From Botrimarina colliarenosi (lineage in GTDB: Bacteria; Planctomycetota; Planctomycetia; Pirellulales; Lacipirellulaceae), in NCBI RefSeq assembly GCF_007859955.1, contig NZ_SJPR01000001.1, forward strand, positions 997,590 to 1,061,589: 64,000 nt of DNA. Direction: 5' to 3'. The notes under the pieces were generated by a model, which saw only the letters and a list, made by a program, of their open reading frames with translations, was not told where the DNA came from and did no database searches. Both the position numbers and the translations under genes were made by a program. Shown here one piece after another: positions 9,003-17,711 of this stretch (position 1 is the stretch's first letter; each line of letters opens with the position of its first letter).

Positions 9003-10229
9003 ATGACCGAAGAACCGACCCCCGCCGCCTCCGCCAAGCCCGATCGCTTGTTGTCGCTCGACGTCATGCGGGGCGTGACGATCCTGGCGATGATCCTCGT
9101 GAACAACCCGGGGGACTGGGGCGCGCTTTACTGGCCGCTGGGCCACGCCAAGTGGCACGGCTGGACCCCGACCGACCTGATCTTCCCGTTCTTCCTGTTC
9201 ATGGTCGGCGTGGCGATGGCGTACAGCTTCGCCAAGTACACCGACGGCGCGGGCCAAGCGACTCGGGCGGTGTGGCTGCGGATCATCCGGCGCACCGTTG
9301 TGCTGATTCTGTTGGGCCTGGCGCTCAACGGCTCTGGCAGGATTCTTGGTGTGCCGTTTGGATTACAAGAGGGCTGGAATCTCGAGACGCTCCGCTGGCC
9401 GGGAGTGCTGCAACGAATCGCCTTGGGGTACTTCGGTGCGTCGGTGGTAGTTCTGACTCTTGGCCAGCGCGGCCGCTGGATCGCGGCGATCGCGCTGCTG
9501 GTGGGCTACACCGTGCTGCTGAAGACACTGCCGACCGACGTAGCGTTCGCTCAGCGGCTCGAGCCCGAGAGCAACGTGGTGCTGCGTGTCGATGAAGCAA
9601 CGATCGGCCGGCAGCACATGTGGTCCGGCGCGGTGACCGATCCCGAGGGACTCCTCAGCACACTGCCAGCGATCGTGACGCCGTTGATTGGCTTTGCGGT
9701 GGGCCGACGGCTGAAGACGCGGCCGCTTACCGCCGCCGGGGCGGGCAAGCTGCTCGTCGCGGGACTCGCCATTGCGGCGTTGGGGCAGGGCTGGCACGAG
9801 CTGTGGCGGAGCGACGCGGCGCCGCTGCTAGGTATGCCGATCAACAAAGCGATGTGGACGCCGAGCTTCGTGCTGCTTGCCGGCGGCCTTGGCATGGCGA
9901 TGCTCGCTGGCTGCCTGTTCGTTTTCGATCTTGCGGGGAAGAATTCGCCTGCCGTCCGGCGGGTGGCGACCGCCTTCCAGATGGTGGGGGTCAACGCGAT
10001 TTTCGTGTTTGTCGCCTCCGGCTTCGTGGCGCGGGCGATGTCGCTGTTTAAGATCGGCGACCAGACCGTTAAGGGTTGGGTCTACCAGAATCTGATCGTG
10101 AGCCCGCTCGGCGCGATCGGCCTGGGCGACCCACGGCTGGCGTCGCTCGCGTTTGCGGTCGCCTTCGTCGCTTGCTGGTGGTTGGTGCTGTGGGGGATGT
10201 GGCGTCGAGGTTGGTCGATCCGCGTCTAA
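9003..10229 (+). CDS. HGSNAT-like membrane acyltransferase (DUF5009/heparan-alpha-glucosaminide N-acetyltransferase family)
   Basis: 408 residues from the ATG at 9003. The frame is open back to about 8871, but that part lies in the divergent promoter region and has no family resemblance. The N-terminus RLLSLDVMRGVTILAMILVN, followed by GWTPTDLIFPFFLFMVGVAM, is the hallmark of the HGSNAT/NagX family, in which a membrane-embedded enzyme passes an acetyl group from acetyl-CoA to amino sugars. About ten hydrophobic segments follow through WWLVLWGMWRRGWSI at the end. The acceptor is inferred to be an amino sugar, fitting the muramidase, amidase and chitinase genes of this window. It is divergent from the transglutaminase gene. 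Confidence 0.82.
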   Translation: MTEEPTPAASAKPDRLLSLDVMRGVTILAMILVNNPGDWGALYWPLGHAKWHGWTPTDLIFPFFLFMVGVAMAYSFAKYTDGAGQATRAVWLRIIRRTVVLILLGLALNGSGRILGVPFGLQEGWNLETLRWPGVLQRIALGYFGASVVVLTLGQRGRWIAAIALLVGYTVLLKTLPTDVAFAQRLEPESNVVLRVDEATIGRQHMWSGAVTDPEGLLSTLPAIVTPLIGFAVGRRLKTRPLTAAGAGKLLVAGLAIAALGQGWHELWRSDAAPLLGMPINKAMWTPSFVLLAGGLGMAMLAGCLFVFDLAGKNSPAVRRVATAFQMVGVNAIFVFVASGFVARAMSLFKIGDQTVKGWVYQNLIVSPLGAIGLGDPRLASLAFAVAFVACWWLVLWGMWRRGWSIRV

Positions 10230-10253
10230 CCATTTTTTTGCTATTCATATAAA

Positions 10254-10339
10254 GGGAGCCCTAAGCGCCAGCGCCGGGAGTAGCGCCACGGCCGAGTCGC
10301 TTGGTATTCCGACTCCCGGCGCTGGCGCTTAGGGCTCCC
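10254..10339. repeat. Palindromic repeat family A, copy 1
   Basis: The left arm 10254-10281 (begins gggagccctaagcgccagcg) and right arm 10312-10339 are perfect 28-nt inverted repeats with a 30-nt spacer. The same arms recur at 40722-40816 with an unrelated spacer. It begins 25 nt after the stop of the acyltransferase gene, so it could also end transcription, but there is no T-run after it. Confidence 0.85.
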
Positions 10340-10366
10340 CTCTCTCTTGCTCAGGGTGCGTGTCGG

Positions 10367-10999
10367 ATGGCGCGTCTTCTCGAAATCGAACTGGTCGTCC
10401 CGCCGCTAATGCTGCCGCAGCGGATGCGTGACCTGCTGGACGACGCGGACGACCGCATCGAAAGGTTCCACCACCGGCGCCGCGATAATCCGGCGCCGGC
10501 GTTCGTGCCGAGCGACTTTGTCGAGAGCTACCGGGCCCTGTCCCAGGTGACGGCGTTAAGCCTCGCCCCCGGCAGCCGGTTCGTCGAATGGGGGAGCGGT
10601 GTCGGCGTCGTCACCTGCCAGGCGAGCCTGCTGGGGTTCGACGCGATCGGCATCGAGATCGAGAGCGAGCTCGTCGACGAGGCCCGCGCCCTCGCCGAGG
10701 ATCACAACATTGAGACCGAGTTTATCCACGGCAGCTTCGTCCCCGACGGCGGCGACGAGGTGCTCGAAGCCAATGCTTACAATTTGGCCCGTACCGTGAC
10801 GTGGCTCAGCAACGACGCCCCCAGCGCGTACGACGAACTTGGCCTCGACCCCGATGACTTCGACCTCGTATTCGCGTACCCCTGGCCCGGCGAGGAAGAG
10901 ACCGTCTTTGAACTCTTTGCCGAGTTCGCCGCCGTCGGCGCGCTGCTGCTGACCCATCACGGCGAAGAAGGGATGCGGTTGCAGCGGAAGCGACGGTGA
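10367..10999 (+). CDS. Class I SAM-dependent methyltransferase-like protein
   Basis: 210 residues from the ATG at 10367 (MARLLEIELVVPPLMLP). A longer open frame from 10301 would translate through part of the palindromic repeat and is rejected. The central Rossmann motif is FVEWGSGVGVVTCQASLLGF, followed by the acidic strand-2 end IGIEIESELVDEARALA, which fits SAM binding; DLVFAYPWPGEE occupies the motif IV/PPW-like position. The methyl acceptor is unknown. It is flanked on both sides by inverted-repeat elements (families A and E) and the latter starts right after its stop codon. Confidence 0.7.
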   Translation: MARLLEIELVVPPLMLPQRMRDLLDDADDRIERFHHRRRDNPAPAFVPSDFVESYRALSQVTALSLAPGSRFVEWGSGVGVVTCQASLLGFDAIGIEIESELVDEARALAEDHNIETEFIHGSFVPDGGDEVLEANAYNLARTVTWLSNDAPSAYDELGLDPDDFDLVFAYPWPGEEETVFELFAEFAAVGALLLTHHGEEGMRLQRKRR

Positions 11000-11000
11000 G

Positions 11001-11147
11001 GGATTTCGGATTGCGGATTTCGGATTGGTCGGTAGGGCAGCGCGTGGCCTGCTTCGGCGTTCACCGGTTATTCGATAGACATGGCCTGCTCTAGGATACG
11101 AGTCACCGCTGCCGAATCCGCAATCCGAATTCCCCAATCCGCAATCG
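11001..11147. repeat. Palindromic repeat family E filling the gap before ubiD
   Basis: Left arm 11001-11027 (ttcggattgcggatttcgg inside it) pairs with right arm 11113-11147 (aatccgcaatccgaattccc inside it) with a small indel. The element begins 1 nt after the methyltransferase stop and ends 1 nt before the ATG at 11149, so it is practically the whole intergenic region. Confidence 0.75.
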
Positions 11148-11148
11148 A

Positions 11149-13107
11149 ATGCTCCGCTCCTCCCTCCTCGACCTCGAGCGTTACGGCCATCTACGGCGCA
11201 TCGACGCGCCGGTCGACGCGTACTTGGAGGCGGCGGCCATCCATCGGCGGGTCTTTCAGGCGGGCGGGCCGGCGCTGTGGTTCACCAACGTGGCGGGCTG
11301 CCGATTCTCGATGGCGAGCAATCTGTTTGGGACGCTCGAGCGGTCGAAGTTCCTGTTCCGCCACACCTACGAGTCGGTGCAGCGCCTGATCGAGTTGAAG
11401 ATCGACCCGACCCGGGCGTTGAAATCGCCGCTACGCTACGCCGGCGCGCCGCTGACGGCTTTGCGGATGCTCCCCCGCTCGGTCCGTTCGGGCCCCGTCC
11501 TGGCGAACGAGACGACGATCAGCTCGCTGCCGAACCTGACGAGCTGGCCCCGCGACGGCGGCCCGTTCGTCACGCTGCCGCAGGTCTACACCGAAGACCC
11601 CCACGCGCCGGGGCTGATGAAGTCGAACCTCGGCATGTACCGCATCCAGCTGGCGGGGAACGACTACGAGCGCGACAGCGAGATCGGATTGCACTATCAG
11701 TTGCACCGCTCGATCGGCGTCCATCAGGCGGCGGCCCGGCGACTCGGCAAGCCGTTCCGCGTCAACACGTTTATCGGCGGCCATCCGGCGATGACCCTCG
11801 CCGCGGTGATGCCGCTCCCCGAGGGGATGAGCGAGCTGACCTTTGCCGGAGCGCTGGCGGGCAGACGGATCCGCATGGCGCGGCGCCGCGACGGGCTGCC
11901 GGTCTACGCCGACGCCGACTTCGCGATCTGCGGCACGGTGATCCCGGGCGACGACGGCGAGAGCGGCCTTCCGCGGATGAGGCCCGAGGGGCCGTTTGGC
12001 GATCACCTCGGTTACTACTCGCTGCAGCACCCGTTCCCCGTGATGCGTGTCGAGCGCGTTTATCACCGCAACGACGCGGTCTGGGCTTTCACGGTGGTGG
12101 GCCGCCCGCCGCAAGAAGACACCGCCTTCGGGGAATTGATTCACGACCTCACCGGCCCCGTGATCCCGACGGTGCTCCCCGGTGTGCTCGGCGTCAATGC
12201 GGTCGACGCCGCCGGCGTTCACCCGCTGCTGTTGGCCGTGGGGAGTGAACGATACATGCCATTCTACGGCGAACCGCGTCCCCAAGAGATCCTCACGCAA
12301 GCGTCGGCGATCCTCGGCCAGGGTCAGCTGTCGCTCGCCAAGTTCTTGTTCATCGTCGACGCCGGCTGTTGGCCGCAACGGGACGACGCCCTGCACGATC
12401 TGCATGCGATCAGGCCGTTCCTCGAAGCGGTGCTCCGCCGCGCCAACTGGACGCGCGACCTGCACTTCCAGACCCAGACGACGATCGACACGCTCGACTA
12501 CTCGGGTGACTCGATCAACGCCGGCTCAAAGCTCGTCGTCGCGGCGGCGGGGCCGGCCAAGTTCGACCTCGCGACCGAGCTGTCCGCTGGCGGAACGCTG
12601 CCCGACGGCTTTGGCGACGCCCGCGTCGTCATGCCGGGGGTCGTCGCGGTGCGTGGGCCGCGGCTGCCGGCGCCGTCGTTCGACTACGACGCGTCGCGTC
12701 GCGGCGACCAGTCGGGCGAGGCGGTCGAGGTCGCGGGGCTGGCGGACTCCCACGCCGGCGCCCGGGCCGAGATCGATCGGCTCTGCCGCGGCCTGCCGCT
12801 CGACCACCCGCTCTGCCGGTTCCGGCTGATCGTCGTCGCGGACGACCCCGACTTCGTCGCGGCGACGAGTGGGCGGGAGGGGATCGGCAATTTCCTCTGG
12901 GCCGTTTTCACCCGGGCGAACCCGGCCGCCGACGTGTGGGGCGTCAAACCGTTTGTCCGTCAGAAGCACTGGGGGTGTCTCGGCCCGCTAGTGATCGACG
13001 CCCGGGTGAAGCCCCACCACGCCCCCCTGATGGAGGAAGACCCCGCCATCACGGCGAAAATCGAGGCGATGGCGGCCTCGGGCGGCCCGCTCCAGGGGCT
13101 TTTTTAG
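11149..13107 (+). CDS. UbiD family decarboxylase
   Basis: 652 residues beginning MLRSSLLDLERYGHLRRID. Family features include FTNVAGCRFSMASNLFGTLE near 41, GMYRIQLAGNDY near 162, GVHQAAARR, NTFIGGHPAMTLAAVMPLPE, MRPEGPFGDHLGYYS (with the Arg/Glu/Glu type active site) and DDALHDLHAIRPFLEAVL. These enzymes use prenylated FMN for reversible decarboxylation of aromatic acids. Given the quinol-dependent ACIII cluster in the same window, a role in menaquinone synthesis is plausible (inference); other aromatic acids are possible. Longer than E. coli UbiD (about 500 residues), mostly through a C-terminal extension ending KIEAMAASGGPLQGLF. No ribosome site is visible because the upstream DNA is a repeat arm. 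Confidence 0.85.
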   Translation: MLRSSLLDLERYGHLRRIDAPVDAYLEAAAIHRRVFQAGGPALWFTNVAGCRFSMASNLFGTLERSKFLFRHTYESVQRLIELKIDPTRALKSPLRYAGAPLTALRMLPRSVRSGPVLANETTISSLPNLTSWPRDGGPFVTLPQVYTEDPHAPGLMKSNLGMYRIQLAGNDYERDSEIGLHYQLHRSIGVHQAAARRLGKPFRVNTFIGGHPAMTLAAVMPLPEGMSELTFAGALAGRRIRMARRRDGLPVYADADFAICGTVIPGDDGESGLPRMRPEGPFGDHLGYYSLQHPFPVMRVERVYHRNDAVWAFTVVGRPPQEDTAFGELIHDLTGPVIPTVLPGVLGVNAVDAAGVHPLLLAVGSERYMPFYGEPRPQEILTQASAILGQGQLSLAKFLFIVDAGCWPQRDDALHDLHAIRPFLEAVLRRANWTRDLHFQTQTTIDTLDYSGDSINAGSKLVVAAAGPAKFDLATELSAGGTLPDGFGDARVVMPGVVAVRGPRLPAPSFDYDASRRGDQSGEAVEVAGLADSHAGARAEIDRLCRGLPLDHPLCRFRLIVVADDPDFVAATSGREGIGNFLWAVFTRANPAADVWGVKPFVRQKHWGCLGPLVIDARVKPHHAPLMEEDPAITAKIEAMAASGGPLQGLF

Positions 13108-13209
13108 ACCGACTCCGCTGGGGGAACGGCTTTGCTCCGGCCTACGGGCGGCGTAGGCTTTTGGGGCCCGGTACGGGTTTTCCTTCCGTTGTCTCCAGGT
13201 CTTGTCGCC

Positions 13210-14466
13210 ATGCGCGTCTCGCTTTTCTTGTTGGTCGGCCTCGCCTACGCGGGCAACGCCGGGTGCGAAGGTCTCGCGACCGAGGTCGAACAGGTGGAGG
13301 CCCGTAGCGAGGCGGCGTCGCCCGCAGCCGACGGCGAGGGCGCGGTGGCCTCTGCCGCCGAAGACGACGAGTTGCTGTCGATCGGCTCGAAGGCGCCGGC
13401 GCTCGACATCGCGAACTGGTACAGCGGCGACGCGCCCGAAGGTCCCGTCACGTTCGAGTCGGGCAACGTCTATGTGGTCGAGTTCTGGGCAACGTGGTGC
13501 GGCCCCTGCGTGATGAGCATGCCGCACCTCGCCGAGCTACAAAAGGAGTACGCCGACAAGGACGTCACCATCATCAGCGTCAGCGACGAGGACGCCGAGA
13601 CGGTCAACGCGTTCCTCGAACTCCCCGTCCGCGGTTCGAAGGCCGAGGAGCCCCCGACCTACGGCGAACTGACCAGCGCTTACCGGCTCACGTCGGACCC
13701 CGATGGCTCGACGAGCGCCGACTACATGGAAGCCGCCGCCCAGGCGGGAATCCCCACCGCGTTCCTCGTCGGCAAGACAGGTCTCGTCGAATGGATCGGC
13801 CACCCCATGCAGATGGACCGCGTTCTCGACGCGATCGTCAGCGACGCCTGGGACCGCGCGGCGTTCGCGAAAGAGTTCCGCGAGCAGCAACGGCTGGACA
13901 AGCTGCAGACCGACGCGATCGCCGCCTTGCGGAGTGGCGACTTCGCGGCGGCCAGAGAGCTCGCCAAGGATATGGCGGAAAGCACCGAGGACCCGGCGAA
14001 GAAGCAGCTCGCCAGCCGCCTGTTGGAGTTCGCCGACCAAGCCGAGTCGCAACAGATCATGATGACCGACCCCGAGCGCGCCGTCGGCGAGTTCGATAAG
14101 ATGCTCGTACGGCTCGACAACGACCCGCGGGCGGTCAACCAACTCGCCTGGGGCGTCTACAAGATGGCCGCGTCGGGCGCGCCGCTCCGCAACGACCTGT
14201 TGCAGGCCGCCGCCGACGCCACCGAAGGGTTGCTGACCGACGACGACCCGCAAGCAAACCTGCTCGACACCATCTCTCACCTCTACCACCAGATGGGCGA
14301 GCTTGACCAAGCCATCGCCTACCAAGAGCGCGCCCTGACCGCGTCGCAAGAAGCCGACGCCGACGCCCCGCAGCCCGAGATCGAGGCGTTCCTCGAACAA
14401 CTCAAGGCCGAGAAAGCCGGCGAGTCGTCCGACGACGCGGAGGACGACGCCGCCGCGGGCATCTGA
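13210..14466 (+). CDS. TlpA-like thioredoxin domain protein with C-terminal helical/TPR-like part
   Basis: 418 residues from the ATG at 13210; upstream in-frame codons give no signal peptide. A short hydrophobic leader ends in GNAGC (Cys19), a poor but possible lipobox. After an Ala/Glu-rich linker comes a TlpA/ResA-like thioredoxin fold with VVEFWATWCGPCVMSMPHL (CxxC at about 97-100) and a cis-Pro loop at AGIPTAFLVGKTG. Residues about 215-400 are helical, with TPR-like spacing (LASRLLEFADQAESQQ, NQLAWGVYKMAASG, QMGELDQAIAYQERALTASQ), ending in an acidic tail. Likely an envelope thiol-disulfide protein. It is separated by 41 nt from the next gene, so the two may be cotranscribed. Confidence 0.82.
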   Translation: MRVSLFLLVGLAYAGNAGCEGLATEVEQVEARSEAASPAADGEGAVASAAEDDELLSIGSKAPALDIANWYSGDAPEGPVTFESGNVYVVEFWATWCGPCVMSMPHLAELQKEYADKDVTIISVSDEDAETVNAFLELPVRGSKAEEPPTYGELTSAYRLTSDPDGSTSADYMEAAAQAGIPTAFLVGKTGLVEWIGHPMQMDRVLDAIVSDAWDRAAFAKEFREQQRLDKLQTDAIAALRSGDFAAARELAKDMAESTEDPAKKQLASRLLEFADQAESQQIMMTDPERAVGEFDKMLVRLDNDPRAVNQLAWGVYKMAASGAPLRNDLLQAAADATEGLLTDDDPQANLLDTISHLYHQMGELDQAIAYQERALTASQEADADAPQPEIEAFLEQLKAEKAGESSDDAEDDAAAGI

Positions 14467-14507
14467 GCCGTTCCCCCGAACTCCCACGGCTCATCGCGAA
14501 CGGACGC

Positions 14508-14876
14508 ATGGAAGACTGGCTCCCCAACCTGTTCGAGGGCTTCAAACGCACGCCATGGTGGCTCGAGCTGGCGCCGTGGTGGGCGGCCGCCGTTTGGTTC
14601 GCCGCGGTCGGCGGTTGCATCGGCAGCTTCTTGAATGTCGTCGCATTGCGGAGCCCGCGCGGCGAGGACATCGTCGCTCAGCCAAGCGCCTGCCCCGTCT
14701 GTGGCCATAAGATCCGCCCGTGGCATAACCTGCCGATCGTTGGCTACCTGCTGCTCGGCGGCCGCTGCCGCGACTGCCACACGCCAATCCCGATCCGCTA
14801 CTTCCTCTGGGAGGTGGCGTTTGCGCTACTCTTCGCGGTGGCGGGGATGTGGAGTGTCGGCCGTTTTTTCCGCTAA
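14508..14876 (+). CDS. Stand-alone prepilin peptidase N-terminal domain (DiS_P_DiS)
   Basis: 122 residues. It matches only the N-terminal, methylase-side domain of PilD/GspO: GGCIGSFLNVVALRSPRGED followed by the two CxxC pairs CPVCGHKIRPWHNLPIVGYL and CRDCHTPIPIRYFLWEV, then one membrane segment. The aspartyl protease half with GD and GxGD motifs is absent: the frame closes with TAA and nothing resembling it follows before the MBL gene. It may act with a separate A24 peptidase elsewhere, or be a remnant. One membrane span near residues 25-45 and one at the C-terminus. Confidence 0.72.
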   Translation: MEDWLPNLFEGFKRTPWWLELAPWWAAAVWFAAVGGCIGSFLNVVALRSPRGEDIVAQPSACPVCGHKIRPWHNLPIVGYLLLGGRCRDCHTPIPIRYFLWEVAFALLFAVAGMWSVGRFFR

Positions 14877-14889
14877 CCGCACCTCGAGT

Positions 14890-14912
14890 TGAGCCGTCGG
14901 CGCTAGCCGCGG
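14890..14912. repeat. Interspersed GC-rich repeat, copy 2 (single arm)
   Basis: tgagccgtcggcgctagccg and the next bases are the near-complement of 3448-3470. Located between the prepilin-peptidase-like gene and the MBL gene. Confidence 0.45.
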
Positions 14913-15062
14913 GTAGCGCCACGTTCGACACACCGTCCAAAGGGCATTCGCCCCATCAGCTATGCTGAACGGGTTGCCCCTCCCCCCTGCCCCCCTTTCT
15001 GAAACGGAGGGGGGTGATCGGCCACTCTAATTTTCCTGCAGCCTCCAGCCACCCCTCATCAT

Positions 15063-16472
15063 ATGCGACTCACCTTCCACGGCGCCGCCGGCACCGTTAC
15101 TGGCAGCAAGTACCTGCTCGAAACCGACGGCGCAACGGTGCTGATCGACTGCGGGCTCTTCCAAGGCGTCAAGAAGCTCCGCGAGATGAATTGGGAAGAC
15201 ACCCCGTTCAAAGTGGGGGAGGTCGACGCCGTGCTGCTGACGCACGCCCACCTCGACCACGTCGGCTACCTGCCGCGGATCGTTAAGGAAGGCTTCAACG
15301 GGCCGATCTATTGCACCGCCGCGACGGTGAAGCTGGCCGAGCTGATCCTGCTCGACTCGGCGAAGATCCAAGAGGCGGACGCCGCCTACGCCAACAAGAA
15401 GGGCTTCAGCAAGCACAATCCGGCGCTGCCGCTCTACACGGGCCGCGACGTCATCGAGACCGTCAAGCTCTTCCACGAAACGCCGATCGAGGACTGGCGC
15501 CACATCGCCGGGCCGGTCTGGGCCAAGTGGCGCGACGCGGGTCACCTGCTCGGCTCGTGCCTCATCGAGATCGAGGTCCGCGAAGAGAAAAAGACGACTC
15601 GCCTCGTCTTCTCGGGCGACGTCGGCCGCTACGACGGGCCGCTCTACTTCGACCCAGCGCCGCCGCCCGAGTGCGACTACCTCGTCTGTGAGAGCACCTA
15701 CGGCAACCGCGACCATCCCGACGCCAGCCTGCTCGACGGTCTCGATGAGGTCGTGCAGCGTGGCATTGGGCGAGGCGGCGTGATGCTGATGGCGTCGTTC
15801 GCGGTGGGCCGCGCGCAGCAGTTGATCTACTTGCTGCAAGTGCTCAAGTGCGAGGGACGGATCCCCGACCTGCCGATCTATCTCGACAGCCCGATGAGCG
15901 TCAACGCGACGAAGATCTATCGCGAGCACTGCGACGAGCACGACCTCACCGAGGCGCAGCTCTGCGGCGTCGCGGGGAGTTGCCAGGTCGGCGACCGCCC
16001 GGTCCTCGGCGGCGACGCGGTCCATCTCTGCAAGACCGTCGAGGAGTCGAAGGCGCTGAACAGCGTCCCCGGCCCGGCGATCATCATCAGCTCGAGCGGC
16101 ATGATGACGGCCGGCCGGATTGTGCATCACCTCAAGAAGCGGCTCCCCGACCCGAAGACCACGGTCATCCTCGGCGGTTACATGGCGGTCGGCACCCGTG
16201 GCCGGCGGCTCGAAGAGGGCGAGCCAACCATCCGCATGCACGGCGAGGACATCCCGGTGCGGGCCGCGATCGAAAAAGTCCCCGGCCTCTCGGGCCACGC
16301 CGACCGTTCGGGCCTGCTGCGGTGGCTGAGCCATATCAAAACGGCGCCGAAGCAGACCTTCCTCACCCACGGCGAGCCCGACAGCGCCGCGGCCCTCGCC
16401 GCGACGCTCCGCAAAGAGCGGGGTTGGGAAGTGACCGTCCCGGCGATGGCGGAGTCGGCTGAACTAAAGTGA
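15063..16472 (+). CDS. MBL-fold beta-CASP ribonuclease-like protein (YSH1/CPSF73 type)
   Basis: 469 residues, starting MRLTFHGAAGTVTGSKYLLE. Metallo-beta-lactamase motif HAHLDHVGYLPRI near residue 60 provides the two-zinc site; DAGHLLGSCLIEIE and VFSGDVGRYDGPLYF are the later metal ligands. The beta-CASP region has ICESTYGNR-type motif (VCESTYGNRDHP), SFAVGRAQQLIYLLQ, and SSSGMMTAGRIVHHLKK. The Zn-dependent metabolic (RMMBL) tail contains ILGGYMAVGTRGRRL and SGHADRSGLLRWL. Members cleave RNA endo- or exonucleolytically in the cytoplasm. No neighbour suggests a specific partner; nearest downstream is a LOG family gene. Confidence 0.88.
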   Translation: MRLTFHGAAGTVTGSKYLLETDGATVLIDCGLFQGVKKLREMNWEDTPFKVGEVDAVLLTHAHLDHVGYLPRIVKEGFNGPIYCTAATVKLAELILLDSAKIQEADAAYANKKGFSKHNPALPLYTGRDVIETVKLFHETPIEDWRHIAGPVWAKWRDAGHLLGSCLIEIEVREEKKTTRLVFSGDVGRYDGPLYFDPAPPPECDYLVCESTYGNRDHPDASLLDGLDEVVQRGIGRGGVMLMASFAVGRAQQLIYLLQVLKCEGRIPDLPIYLDSPMSVNATKIYREHCDEHDLTEAQLCGVAGSCQVGDRPVLGGDAVHLCKTVEESKALNSVPGPAIIISSSGMMTAGRIVHHLKKRLPDPKTTVILGGYMAVGTRGRRLEEGEPTIRMHGEDIPVRAAIEKVPGLSGHADRSGLLRWLSHIKTAPKQTFLTHGEPDSAAALAATLRKERGWEVTVPAMAESAELK

Positions 16473-16483
16473 GTGATAGAGAC

Positions 16484-16560
16484 TCGCGCAGAGATGCAGA
16501 GGATTGCACAACACTTTCGGTGTCGGATGATCTCCTCTGCGTCTCCGCGTCTCTGCGCGA
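16484..16560. repeat. Imperfect palindrome, family C-like variant
   Basis: The left arm 16484-16503 (tcgcgcagagatgcagagga) is complementary to the two ends of the right arm 16533-16560 (tcctctgcgtctccgcgtct...), which has 8 extra bases in the middle. The GCGGAGAC/GCAGAG word style is that of the elements at 27835 and 36846. It lies in the gap between the MBL and LOG genes. Confidence 0.65.
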
Positions 16561-16660
16561 TATCCTATCCCCCGCCGCGGTCGAGGACGACGCGGCTCAC
16601 GCCCACCCGATTGCTAGCACCGCCTAGCGCCTGACCACTAGCGACGAGCGCCCCCTCCCA

Positions 16661-17602
16661 ATGCCCAATAAGCCCTCCAAAGACATCGGCTCGGCCGCCC
16701 GCAAGCCGCCGGAGCCGATGGACGTCGCGCCCGACTTCTCGCTCGACGCCCACCGGGTCGCGCTGCCGCCCGAGGTCGAGGCCAACCGCCAGGCGATCCT
16801 GGCGTCGCCCACCTACGTCCTGGCGGAGAAGGACACCAACTGGCTCCGCGACGCGGCGATGCGGCCCGTGCGGATGCAGCTCGAGCTGCAGAAGACCGAG
16901 CTGCTGCTTTCCCGGGCGGGCGTCAAGAGCACGGTGGTCGTCTTCGGCGGCACGCAGATCGTCCCCCACGAGGAGGCTGAGCAGAAGCTCGCCGCCGCCC
17001 AGGCGGAGCTCGACGCCAACCCCGACAGCCACCTAGCAAAGCGCGGCGTGGTGCGGGCCGAGGCGCGGCTGAAGAAGAGCCGCTTCTACAACGAGTGCCG
17101 CGAATTCGCGAAGCTGGTCAGCGGCCGCTGCCAGATCGACGGCAAGTGCGAGTTTGTCGTCACCACCGGCGGCGGCCCCGGCGTGATGGAGGCGGGCAAC
17201 CGCGGCGCGTTCGAGATTGGCGCCAAGTCGATCGGCCTCAACATCGAGCTGCCGCACGAGCAAGAGCCCAACCCGTACATCACGCCGGAGCTCTGCTTCG
17301 AGTTCCACTACTTCGCGATGCGGAAGTTCCACTTTATCTTGCGCGCCGCGGCGTTGGTCGTCTTCCCCGGCGGCTTCGGCACGCTCGACGAGTTGTTCAA
17401 CTGCCTCTGCCTCCGCCAGACCGGCCGCATGCAGGCGATCCCGATCATCCTCTACGGCAAGGAGTACTGGGACTCGGTGATCAACTTCCAGTCGCTCGCC
17501 GACGAAGGCGTCATCGCCGACGAACACCTCGACCTGATCAGCTACGCCGAGACGCCCGAAGAGGCTTGGGGAATCATCGCGAAGTTTCACAGTATCGAGT
17601 GA
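16661..17602 (+). CDS. LOG family protein (PpnN-like nucleotide monophosphate nucleosidase family)
   Basis: 313 residues. The Lysine-decarboxylase-like/LOG fold is marked by GGGPGVMEAGNRGA near residue 169 and PGGFGTLDELFNCL near 238, the two phosphate-binding and catalytic motifs of enzymes that split nucleoside 5'-monophosphates into base and ribose 5-phosphate. In between, GLNIELPHEQEPNPYITPEL and FHYFAMRKFHFILRA are typical of the long LOG subclass. An N-terminal extension of about 75 residues is charged and unassigned. Cytoplasmic. The real base specificity is unknown; cytokinin production should not be assumed. Confidence 0.83.
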   Translation: MPNKPSKDIGSAARKPPEPMDVAPDFSLDAHRVALPPEVEANRQAILASPTYVLAEKDTNWLRDAAMRPVRMQLELQKTELLLSRAGVKSTVVVFGGTQIVPHEEAEQKLAAAQAELDANPDSHLAKRGVVRAEARLKKSRFYNECREFAKLVSGRCQIDGKCEFVVTTGGGPGVMEAGNRGAFEIGAKSIGLNIELPHEQEPNPYITPELCFEFHYFAMRKFHFILRAAALVVFPGGFGTLDELFNCLCLRQTGRMQAIPIILYGKEYWDSVINFQSLADEGVIADEHLDLISYAETPEEAWGIIAKFHSIE

Positions 17603-17711
17603 CGGCCGCGAGGAACTTGCGTAGCGCGTAGGCAACGCCCTCGGCGGCGTTCCGAGCGCCAGGTTCTCGCCCCGCAGCGTAATGCTCCAAGCGCCTACCG
17701 GGTACCGCCGG

